Assembly: GCF_021401085.1 (NCBI RefSeq)
Contig: NZ_JACBFP010000012.1
Coordinates: 1 to 64,000, forward strand
Origin: Chryseobacterium sp. R2A-55
GTDB taxonomy: Bacteria; Bacteroidota; Bacteroidia; Flavobacteriales; Weeksellaceae
Direction of reading: 5' to 3'
DNA: 64,000 bases
Shown: in pieces, positions 57,201 to 64,000 of the stretch
Layout: each line of letters begins with the position of its first letter
Position numbering within the stretch: position 1 is the first letter of the stretch
Translations under genes and position numbers: made by a program
The notes under the pieces: generated by a model
What the model was told of the DNA's origin: nothing
What the model saw: only the letters and a program-made list of their open reading frames with translations
Database searches by the model: none

Positions 57201-60200
57201 GCATTTAGGAAATGTTTCAGAAGATGTTTTGAAAGATGGAAAACTTCAATATGAAAATGGTTTGCCAACTCCAAATATTCCGGCAAATACCAGTACGACC
57301 AATTGGGGAACGCAGCCCAACCAATTTCCGATTCTTTATGCGTTTTCCACCGAAGGAGCCGAAAGAAGCGCACAGGATTTAGGATACGACGGACTGGATG
57401 CTGCAGGAGAGGCTGCAAAATTTGGAACTGATTTTGTGAACCCTGTAACCAATAATCAGGATCCGGCTTCCGATGATTTCGTATTTTATTTATCCAACAA
57501 ATTCCAGGGCGATCAGGCTTCATCTGTGACAGAACGATACAAATATTTCAGGGGTCCGGAAGGAAACTCGCAATCCAATTCCTTGGAAGTTTCCACCCAA
57601 ACTCCCGATGCGGAAGATGTGAACCGTGATTACAATCTGGATCAGAACGAAAACTACAACCAGTACACAATCAAATTAGATAAAGGCAATATGGTTTTGG
57701 GCCAAAACTTTATCGTGGATGTGAAAGAAGTGGAATCTAAATTCCAAAACGGACAAACCGGAACCAATAAATGGTATCTTTTCAGGGTTCCTGTGAGTCA
57801 ATTTGATCCAAATGCAGTGGGGGGAGTTGCCGATCCTTCCATTCTTAATAATGTGCGATTCGCCAGAATGTTGTTGACAGGTTTTGAGCAAAAAGCGACC
57901 CTGCGTTTCGGTACTTTGGATTTGGTAAGAAGCGACTGGAGAAAATATACCAAAGATATCGCGACCAACCTTCCGGATCCGGAGGGAACCACCATGGTGG
58001 ACGATCAAAATTTGGATGTGGGAAGTGTAAACCTGGAAGAAAACGGTTTGAATGAACCTCCTTACGTACTCCCTCCGGGAATTGACCGACAGGTTTTGAG
58101 CGGAAATTCCGGGGCACAAAGACAAAATGAATCTTCACTCTATATGAAGGCGGCTCCTTTGATGGCGAAAACTTCAAGAGGTGTTTTCAAAAATGTGGCT
58201 TTGGACATGAGAAGGTATAAGAAACTTGAGCTTTTCGTGCATGCAGAAAACCTGCTAGATGTGGCTTCCTCCGCATATGATCCAGATGCCAAATTCTTCA
58301 TCAGGTTCGGTAGTGATGCGACAGACAACTATTATGAATATGAAGCATCCTTAAAATATACGTCCAAAACTGCAAGATCACCACTTGAAATTTGGCCGCT
58401 GGAAAACACGGTGAACCTGGAAATTCAAAATTTCGTGGACGCGAAAATGAGAAGAGACCAGAATACGCCGAACGCCATCGACCAAAGAAGTGAAGATGCG
58501 GAATTTGGCGCAATTGATCCCAACAAGAAACTTTATATCAAAGGGCGTCCTAGTTTAGGAAATGTCACCACCATCATGTTGGGTGTACGGAACAAAGATG
58601 AGACTTTGTCCAAAAAAGTGGTGCTTTGGGTCAATGAAATCCGGCTTTCTGAAATTGAAAATAAAGGGGGATGGGCAGGAAATGCGAGTGTAAACTTTAA
58701 CCTCGGTGATTTTGCCATCGTGAATGCCAATGCTTCCCATTCCACCGTAGGATTTGGTGCGATCACGGAAAAACCTTCGGAAAGATCACAATCCGCTCAT
58801 ACAGCTTTCACCATCAACACTTCAGTGAATGCAGATAAATTCTTGCCTGAAAAAATGGGCGTGAAGATCCCGGTGAATTATTCTTACACCCAAACCATCG
58901 AGGATCCTAAATACAATCCTTTGGATAATGACGTAACTTTTGATAAAGCATTAAACAAAGATGAGCTGAAAAAAGTGGCCAGAACTTTTACCCAGCAGAG
59001 AAGTATTGGTGTGGTAAATATGCGTAAAGAAAGGATGAACCCAAATAAGAAACCGAAGTTCTATGACGTGGAAAACCTCTCTGCAACGGTGGTTTATAAT
59101 GATGATTATTTCAGGGATGTGTATACCAAAAAGAATTACAGACAGTATTTGAAAGGATATATTGACTATAATTATGCATTCAAACCTTGGGTTCTTCGTC
59201 CGTTCAATAAAATGGTGAGCGATACCGCAAAATCTGCGAAATATCTAAGATGGTTTAAAGAATTCAATCTTAACCCAGTTCCTTCACGGCTTTCCTTCAG
59301 AACTGAACTTGACCGTAATTACAACGAGCTTCAGTTTAGAAATATAGAAGCCATTTTGAGTGGAAATGCGGGAACCGAGTTTGATGTCATCAGAAACAGG
59401 AACTTCTTTTTCGGGTGGCAGTATGGATTGGGATTCAACTTTACCAAATCACTGAAGATGGAAATCAATTCGGCAATGCGAACCTTGAATGACAATGTGA
59501 ATCCACTGGAAATGAATGACAAGTCCATTTTTGCCGATCCATTCAGGGCAGGAAGACCGGTGCTTTACAACCACAGAGTGCAGCTCAACTACAAGTTTCC
59601 GTTTGAATATTTGCCGTACCTCGATTTCATGAATGCAGAAATCGGTTATGGATTTACCTACAACTGGAACGCGAGAAGTACTGTGATGACCCAGTTTATT
59701 AATCCGGATACCAATCAGCCGGAAAGTTTGGGAAGTATCGGTCAAAATACCAACAATATCATCGGAACCGCTTCTGTGGATATGCCAAAATTCTTCGGCA
59801 AATTCAAGTATTTCCAGAAAATGAATGCGAAGATGCAGAAAAGAAAACAGGAAATAGACTCGCTGAACAATGCCTATAACGCAATGTGGCAAAAGAAAAA
59901 CGCCAAAAAAACATTTAAAAATTATAAATTTAAAAACAAGCTGAACCCTCTTCAAAGTATTGCTTATGCTTTGACTTCAATTAAGCAACTCGACATTTCC
60001 TACAACGAAAATAATGGAACGGTGCTTCCCGGTTTACTTTCTGCACCTAATTTCTTTGGATACGGACAGACTCTTGGTGGTCCGACTTATGGATTCCTTC
60101 TCGGTTCGCAGGCGGATGTTCGGCGAACGGTCATTGAAAATGGATGGATTTCCAATTCGAATTACATGAACGATCCGTATTCTCAGATGAAAAATCAAAA

Positions 60201-61305
60201 TTTCCTTGCCAATGTGCAGATCATGCCGGTGAACGATTTCAGAATTGATTTGAATGTGATGAAGAATTACAACAGCAATTTTGTACAGGGTGGTTACAAC
60301 GTAGATGCAGATCCCATTAAGGAAGGATTCCAGTTTTCTTTTGGAAGCGACATTATTTCCTATTCCAGAACAGCGTGGACTTTCGGAACCTCTTTCTCGG
60401 GAGGTACTTCCATCTATGACAATCTGATTGCCAATGCAAAACATATCTCATTGCAGATGGGAGGTGCAGTGAATCCTGATGGTTTCACAGACGGTCATTC
60501 CCTGGCAAATGCTTATGTTTTGGTTCCTGCTTTCCAGGCGGCCGTGGAAGGAAAAACTCCGAATGGTCCGGTTACCGACGCCAAGAAATCTGGGTTCCCA
60601 CTTCCAAACTGGAGGGTTGTTTATTCTGGATTGAAAAATATCCCGGTCGTCAACAGCCAATTCTCAAAATTTGATATCCTGCACGGATATACTTCTACCT
60701 ATACCGCAAGTGGAATCCAGAGCAGCATCAATTACTACAATTACCAGAATAACGGCGGTCCAAACCGCGACTCTTTCGGTGATTTCTACAATCCGTATTC
60801 ATTTAGCCAGGTTGGTTATGTGGAAGCTTTTGCACCGCTCATCGGAGCAGATGTCACCATGAGGAACAATATGCAGTTCCGGGTTTCCTACAACCGGGAC
60901 CGAACGGTGATGTTAGGACTTATCAACCATACCTTGACAGAAGATATCGGGAAGGAATATATTTTCGGATTTGGATACATCTTGAAAGATTTGCCGATGA
61001 AGGTTTCATTCAAAGGAAAAGAGCGAACCATCAAAAGTGATTTGAACATGCGTGCCGATTTCTCGTTGAGGGACAGCGAGACCAGACTTACCAATATTCT
61101 GCAAAGCGATTCACAAATCACCGGTGGACAAAGAATGATGAGCATAAAAGTTTCAGCGGATTACAATATGTCCAGGAACTTGAATCTGCGTCTTTTCTAC
61201 GATCAGTTATTGACGAGGTACAAGATTTCCACATCTTTCCCATTGTCCTCCATTCGGGCTGGTTTGACGGCAACATTTACTTTCAGTGGACAAGGCGGAT
61301 TTTAA
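54232..61305 (+). CDS. sprA: Type IX secretion system translocon SprA
   Basis: The 2357-residue product starts with a signal peptide (to ASVFAQ, about residue 27) and is the giant outer-membrane barrel of the type IX secretion system. In relatives it exports proteins carrying a C-terminal sorting domain, including surface adhesins and gliding motility proteins. The length matches F. johnsoniae SprA (about 2400 residues). Recognisable stretches are KVGENLQLKANYDTQSGFAFENK, the SYIDDFEQTTSKISL block and many paired strands to the C-terminal TATFTFSGQGGF. Translation starts at TTG (54232); no ATG lies nearby in frame. Confidence 0.93.
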   Translation: MEKKTIFQHKVLAFLFLCFSFASVFAQVKPSDSASVRRDFPLPNPLHYEAFYDVHSGMYILYPKVGNMVVGTPVSMTTDEYHQYVLNNQLAAYYKEKSALNNLGYRKDQTDAVKKGLLPTLNIKNKLFETIFGGTKIELIPQGFASFDLGILYQKIDNPLILPQNRTSFAIDIQQRIQLGLLGKVGENLQLKANYDTQSGFAFENKMNLVWQAKGTWKDLMSKGLNDKTTGGEDKIIKRVEFGNVNMPLSTSLIRGSESLFGLKTEFQLGKTYGTVVFSQQQGEARTIVAQGGGVMNTFKLNAIDYEDNQHYFMGHYFFNSYDNALLNYPQVNSRINITRIEAWVLDQGSGNLQDQKGILGIRDLGEGVSGYPDNSQNNLYQSIANLGPAIRDVNTAYNAINGQSFPNANGVPETYTDGEQFIFNRKARKLNTNEYKFHPQLGYLSLNQRLNDNQLLAIAYSYTLNGDSKVYKVGEFSEDGSVLITKVLKPNTTVKTTSPMWNLMMKNIYSLNSNAVSADGFLLNVYYRDAQNGKVNYLPSTSGNPQVDGQNLLKLFNWDRLNINGDLQQNGGTTGDGIFDFVPNITIDPENGKVIFTKKKPFGEYLQTMLGSNDPKFVFNDLYDQLKQVATQNNLALRYTMEGRYKGSQGSGISLGAINVPQGSVKVTANGVLLQEGIDYTVDYMLGSVNIINEAVKQSGQAINISLENQLTFNTQRKRFLGLNLERKFNEHLTIGGTVVNYAETPLTQKVNFGQEAVNNTMAGFNVLYNNELPFLTRLTDKIPLINTEAPSNLNFMAEAAYLIPGQSKGTNDQSYIDDFEQTTSKISLKEPGLWALASKPEKNPEPIFSNAGLNDNLDYGNGRGLLTWYNIDPRFYGVGGSAPNGINAQAVSNHASRRVQMRELYNSRDFVAGEQIFTNTLDISYFPNERGPYNVNKANESPLQRWGGLMRAVSVSNFINSNIEYVEFWMMDPYADGNTFGTNPKLLLHLGNVSEDVLKDGKLQYENGLPTPNIPANTSTTNWGTQPNQFPILYAFSTEGAERSAQDLGYDGLDAAGEAAKFGTDFVNPVTNNQDPASDDFVFYLSNKFQGDQASSVTERYKYFRGPEGNSQSNSLEVSTQTPDAEDVNRDYNLDQNENYNQYTIKLDKGNMVLGQNFIVDVKEVESKFQNGQTGTNKWYLFRVPVSQFDPNAVGGVADPSILNNVRFARMLLTGFEQKATLRFGTLDLVRSDWRKYTKDIATNLPDPEGTTMVDDQNLDVGSVNLEENGLNEPPYVLPPGIDRQVLSGNSGAQRQNESSLYMKAAPLMAKTSRGVFKNVALDMRRYKKLELFVHAENLLDVASSAYDPDAKFFIRFGSDATDNYYEYEASLKYTSKTARSPLEIWPLENTVNLEIQNFVDAKMRRDQNTPNAIDQRSEDAEFGAIDPNKKLYIKGRPSLGNVTTIMLGVRNKDETLSKKVVLWVNEIRLSEIENKGGWAGNASVNFNLGDFAIVNANASHSTVGFGAITEKPSERSQSAHTAFTINTSVNADKFLPEKMGVKIPVNYSYTQTIEDPKYNPLDNDVTFDKALNKDELKKVARTFTQQRSIGVVNMRKERMNPNKKPKFYDVENLSATVVYNDDYFRDVYTKKNYRQYLKGYIDYNYAFKPWVLRPFNKMVSDTAKSAKYLRWFKEFNLNPVPSRLSFRTELDRNYNELQFRNIEAILSGNAGTEFDVIRNRNFFFGWQYGLGFNFTKSLKMEINSAMRTLNDNVNPLEMNDKSIFADPFRAGRPVLYNHRVQLNYKFPFEYLPYLDFMNAEIGYGFTYNWNARSTVMTQFINPDTNQPESLGSIGQNTNNIIGTASVDMPKFFGKFKYFQKMNAKMQKRKQEIDSLNNAYNAMWQKKNAKKTFKNYKFKNKLNPLQSIAYALTSIKQLDISYNENNGTVLPGLLSAPNFFGYGQTLGGPTYGFLLGSQADVRRTVIENGWISNSNYMNDPYSQMKNQNFLANVQIMPVNDFRIDLNVMKNYNSNFVQGGYNVDADPIKEGFQFSFGSDIISYSRTAWTFGTSFSGGTSIYDNLIANAKHISLQMGGAVNPDGFTDGHSLANAYVLVPAFQAAVEGKTPNGPVTDAKKSGFPLPNWRVVYSGLKNIPVVNSQFSKFDILHGYTSTYTASGIQSSINYYNYQNNGGPNRDSFGDFYNPYSFSQVGYVEAFAPLIGADVTMRNNMQFRVSYNRDRTVMLGLINHTLTEDIGKEYIFGFGYILKDLPMKVSFKGKERTIKSDLNMRADFSLRDSETRLTNILQSDSQITGGQRMMSIKVSADYNMSRNLNLRLFYDQLLTRYKISTSFPLSSIRAGLTATFTFSGQGGF

Positions 61306-61314
61306 TGAATAACA

Positions 61315-61349
61315 AGACTCAGGATTTCGATTCTGAGTTTTTTTTTTCT
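61315..61349 (+). terminator. Terminator after sprA
   Basis: A stem of about eight bases with one G-T pair (ACTCAGGA with TTCTGAGT) runs into about ten T. Confidence 0.8.
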
Positions 61350-61431
61350 TGCTGGTCTCTTCATTTATTAATTTTCAAATAATCTGCCTATGCTTTTAAT
61401 GCCCCAGTTTTATTTTAATATTTAAAATCCC

Positions 61432-61439
61432 TAATTTTG
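61432..61439 (+). promoter_or_regulatory. -7 element of folE
   Basis: TAATTTTG lies 19 bases before the folE ATG at 61459. No -33 element is evident. Confidence 0.35.
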
Positions 61440-61458
61440 CCTTTTCATCATTAAATAT

Positions 61459-62124
61459 ATGAATCCAGAATTCGAAAATGACGACGACCTCTTTACCGGA
61501 AAAGACCACACTCCCTTGCGGAAAGATGCCTTCGAGAAATCGCCCGAAGAAAAAATTGAAATCATCCAGGAGCATTTCCGCGCCATTATGGAAACTTTGG
61601 GAATGGATATGACCGACGATTCGTTGAAAGATTCTCCAAAACGAGTGGCGAAAATGTACGTCAATGAAATTTTCGGTGGACTTTTACCGGAGAACAAACC
61701 GGGAATTTCCACCTTTTCGAACAAATATAAGTACCGGCAAATGTTGGTGGAAAAAGACATAACAGTGTATTCGTTTTGTGAACACCATTTCTTGCCCATC
61801 ATCGGGAAAGCGCATGTTGCCTATATTTCTAATGGTGAAGTGATCGGACTTTCGAAAATAAACCGGATTGTGGATTATTATGCAAAACGTCCGCAAGTTC
61901 AGGAAAGACTGACCATGCAGATTGTGGATGCACTGAAAGAAGCACTCGGAACTAAAGATGTAGCCTGTATCATCGATGCGAAACACCTTTGTGTGAATTG
62001 TCGTGGCATAAAAGATACGGCAAGTTCTACGATAACCGCAGAATTGAGCGGCATCTTCAGAACCAATCCCATTACAAGACAAGAATTCCTGCATTATGTG
62101 GGAAGCCACGCGAAATTTGACTAA
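61459..62124 (+). CDS. folE: GTP cyclohydrolase I
   Basis: The 221-residue enzyme converts GTP to dihydroneopterin triphosphate, the entry to folate and tetrahydrobiopterin. The zinc ligands are in YSFCEHHFLPIIGKAH and DAKHLCVNCRGIKD, and the family block SKINRIVDYYAKRPQVQERLT follows the active-site HV. It belongs to the zinc-dependent FolE type, not FolE2. Together with pabB/pabC in this window it contributes to folate synthesis. A 40-residue acidic N-terminal tail precedes the core. Confidence 0.95.
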   Translation: MNPEFENDDDLFTGKDHTPLRKDAFEKSPEEKIEIIQEHFRAIMETLGMDMTDDSLKDSPKRVAKMYVNEIFGGLLPENKPGISTFSNKYKYRQMLVEKDITVYSFCEHHFLPIIGKAHVAYISNGEVIGLSKINRIVDYYAKRPQVQERLTMQIVDALKEALGTKDVACIIDAKHLCVNCRGIKDTASSTITAELSGIFRTNPITRQEFLHYVGSHAKFD

Positions 62125-62198
62125 ATTTTTTTGTTCCAAGTTCCAAGTTGTGGATATAAAACTTGCAATTTGAAACCTGAAACCCGAAACTAAAAACA

Positions 62199-63665
62199 AT
62201 GAACCTAAAAATATACAACTCGCTTTCCGGCGAGAAAGAAACTTTCAAACCCATCCACGAAAAAAATGTAGGGATGTATGTTTGCGGACCCACCGTTTAC
62301 AGCAATGTGCATCTCGGTAATGTACGCACTTTCATGTCGTTCGACTTTATTTACCGAGCCTTAACTTTTCTCGGTTATAAAGTTCGGTACGTAAGAAATA
62401 TTACCGATGCAGGACATTTGACCGATGATGGCGATGTGGACAATGACCGTTTCGTGAAACAATCCCGCCTGGAAAAACTCGAACCGATGGAAATCGTGCA
62501 GAAATATACCGTGGATTTCCATAAGGTTTTGGATACTTTCAATTTGCTTCCACCCACGATTGAACCGACCGCAACCGGACATATTCTGGAACAAATTGAA
62601 CTGGCCCAAAAATTAATCAAAAGCGGTTTCGCTTATGAAAGCAACGGTTCCGTATATTTTGACGTGTTGGAATACAATAAACGAGGACTGAATTACGGCG
62701 AGCTTTCCCGGAGAAACATCGATGAACTTTTTGCCAACACCCGAGATTTGGACGGACAAAACGAAAAGAAAAATCCGCAGGATTTTGCATTGTGGAAATC
62801 AGCTTCTCCGGCACATCTCATGCGTTGGAATTCTCCGTGGGGAGAAGGTTTTCCGGGATGGCATTTGGAATGTACCGCGATGTCAACGAAATATTTAGGT
62901 GAAAATTTCGATATCCATGGTGGTGGAATGGATTTGAAATTCCCTCATCACGAATGTGAAGTCGCGCAGGGAAAAGCTTGCAATGGAACTACTCCGGTTA
63001 ATTACTGGATGCATGCCAATATGTTGACGATGAACGGACAGCGAATGAGCAAGTCCACGGGAAACTATATTTTGCCGATGGAATTGGTTTCCGGGAACAA
63101 TGACTTTTTTGAGAAGCCGTTTCATCCCGCGATCGTGCGTTTCAATTTCATGCAGGCTCATTACCGGAGCGTTCTGGATATTTCCAACGAAGCAATGGTG
63201 GCAAGTGAAAAAGGATATCAAAGATTGATGGAAGCGGTGAAGGTGGTTTCAGGTTTTACGTTTCAGCTATCAGGTTCTTCCAGTTTTGATCTAAAATCCT
63301 GGAAAGAAAAATGCTACGATGCTTTGACCGACGATTTCAATTCGCCAATACTTATTTCTCATTTATTCGAGGCAGTAAATTTCATCTTTAAGTTAAAAGA
63401 CGGAAAAGAAACCATCACTTCAGAAGATTTGCAGGAGCTGAAAAAACTGATGCACGATTTCGTGTTTGAAGTTCTCGGCTTACAAAACATCGAGGAAAAC
63501 AACAATGAAAAACTCGATCAGGCATTGCAGGTTTTAATCGAACTCCGAAATCAGGCGAGGAAATCCAAAAACTTCGAACTTTCCGACCAAATCCGTGATC
63601 GGTTGCTCGCTGAAGGAATTGAGTTGAAAGATGGAAGGGATGGAACAACTTATAGTTTGAGTTAA
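62199..63665 (+). CDS. cysS: Cysteinyl-tRNA synthetase
   Basis: The 488-residue class I synthetase charges tRNA-Cys. Motifs are [15 protein letters not shown] (zinc Cys29; HLGN replaces HIGH), the further zinc ligands in WHLECTAMS and [10 protein letters not shown], and [11 protein letters not shown] (KMSKS loop). The C-terminal third holds the DALR-type helical domain and anticodon-binding region, ending [21 protein letters not shown]. It is full length. The 74-base gap upstream contains short T/A-rich repeats (TTCCAAG and GAAACCT-type heptamers). Confidence 0.97.
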   Translation: MNLKIYNSLSGEKETFKPIHEKNVGMYVCGPTVYSNVHLGNVRTFMSFDFIYRALTFLGYKVRYVRNITDAGHLTDDGDVDNDRFVKQSRLEKLEPMEIVQKYTVDFHKVLDTFNLLPPTIEPTATGHILEQIELAQKLIKSGFAYESNGSVYFDVLEYNKRGLNYGELSRRNIDELFANTRDLDGQNEKKNPQDFALWKSASPAHLMRWNSPWGEGFPGWHLECTAMSTKYLGENFDIHGGGMDLKFPHHECEVAQGKACNGTTPVNYWMHANMLTMNGQRMSKSTGNYILPMELVSGNNDFFEKPFHPAIVRFNFMQAHYRSVLDISNEAMVASEKGYQRLMEAVKVVSGFTFQLSGSSSFDLKSWKEKCYDALTDDFNSPILISHLFEAVNFIFKLKDGKETITSEDLQELKKLMHDFVFEVLGLQNIEENNNEKLDQALQVLIELRNQARKSKNFELSDQIRDRLLAEGIELKDGRDGTTYSLS

Positions 63666-63687
63666 AGACAAAAATGCGATAAAACGG

Positions 63688-63716
63688 TGCCTCAATTGAA
63701 AGATTGAGGCATTTTT
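63688..63716 (+). terminator. Rho-independent terminator of cysS
   Basis: A perfect nine-base stem (TGCCTCAAT/ATTGAGGCA, six-base loop) is followed by five T. Confidence 0.85.
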
Positions 63717-63840
63717 CGTAGTTGTTAGTTACAGAAATATTATGATTCCTCATTTCAAATTTAACAAAATAATCGAACAGCACTTTAAAATAATTCCTAA
63801 CTTAGTTCTCTCAAAATCACAACTTTAAAAACAATTAATT

Positions 63841-64000
63841 ATGAAAAGAAAACTCTTTACTTTAGCAATGTTGGCATTTGCTGCAGGCATTTTTGCCCAA
63901 CAAGATATATATGCGCTTACCGGGAAAAGTTCTCAGGCGATTCAGTTTAGTGATTTCCGTGCAATTGATGTGAACCATGGTATTTCTGGACAAATCATTT
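63841..64000 (+). CDS. Secreted protein, N-terminal part only
   Basis: The gene runs off the right edge; 53 codons are visible. They encode a signal peptide (MKRKLFTLAMLAFAAGIFAQ) followed by QDIYALTGKSSQAIQFSDFR, so the product is exported. The mature start resembles Bacteroidota surface or periplasmic proteins, but I cannot assign a family. It may be a substrate of the SprA system, which would require a C-terminal sorting domain beyond the window. Confidence 0.6.
   Translation, partial: MKRKLFTLAMLAFAAGIFAQQDIYALTGKSSQAIQFSDFRAIDVNHGISGQII

Overview
The window reads as chromosomal DNA of a flavobacterium, most likely from the Chryseobacterium/Kaistella side of the Weeksellaceae. The reasons are a 2357-residue SprA (the type IX secretion translocon, restricted to Bacteroidota), menaquinone synthesis (MenD), start codons preceded by A/T-rich sequence rather than Shine-Dalgarno sites, and many Bacteroidota-type promoters (TTTG, a spacer of about 20 bases, then TAnnTTTG). 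The genus is inference. I found no rRNA, tRNA, CRISPR array, complete insertion sequence or prophage.

Layout. 1-923 is a scarred edge: the tail of a tyrosine recombinase, a broken gene and unassigned sequence. 924-7542 holds a lipoprotein, apt, a TPR membrane protein, ribH, an overlapping PAP2 phosphatase/phosphoethanolamine transferase pair that probably modifies lipid A, and a zinc metallopeptidase. 7752-12745, mostly on the minus strand, holds a lipoprotein, a YtxH-like protein, a secreted beta-carbonic anhydrase, pruA and an MntR-type metal repressor. 13042-28346 is mixed housekeeping and envelope functions: threonine aldolase, a TonB receptor, a PQQ-type sugar dehydrogenase, uvrB, three membrane proteins, pabB with a class IV aminotransferase, menD and a 2-oxoglutarate oxygenase.

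The most striking block is 30973-37196. An Rrf2 regulator with three cluster-type cysteines is followed on the same strand by a protein with two DUF2249 domains fused to an RIC-type hemerythrin domain, an NDH-2-like flavoprotein, a second hemerythrin, a DUF1858/DUF2249 protein, a polytopic NnrS/heme-copper-oxidase-like protein and a MIP18/SufT-like iron-sulfur assembly factor. A long palindrome covers the -33 element of the first gene. Together this looks like a nitric-oxide or iron-sulfur-damage response operon. An EF-G-like GTPase lies just upstream.

37288-49668 contains an esterase, tryptophanase, miaE, an acyltransferase, agmatinase, an AlkB-like dioxygenase, a BON-domain pair, a dicarboxylate/amino-acid symporter, and Mrp with a NifU-like scaffold for iron-sulfur assembly. 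49808-63665 contains an N-acetylglucosamine-kinase-like gene, maeB, ruvA closely followed by sprA, folE and cysS. The final gene, with a signal peptide, runs off the end.

Regulatory and repeat signals include four complete promoters, operator-like palindromes at the rrf2-like and mntR-like genes, several promoters placed so close to the start codon that transcripts may be leaderless, many rho-independent terminators, a degenerate 21-base tandem repeat at 38736-38882, a run of small palindromes at 28373-28493, and a 20-base palindromic repeat present at 3526 and 41198.
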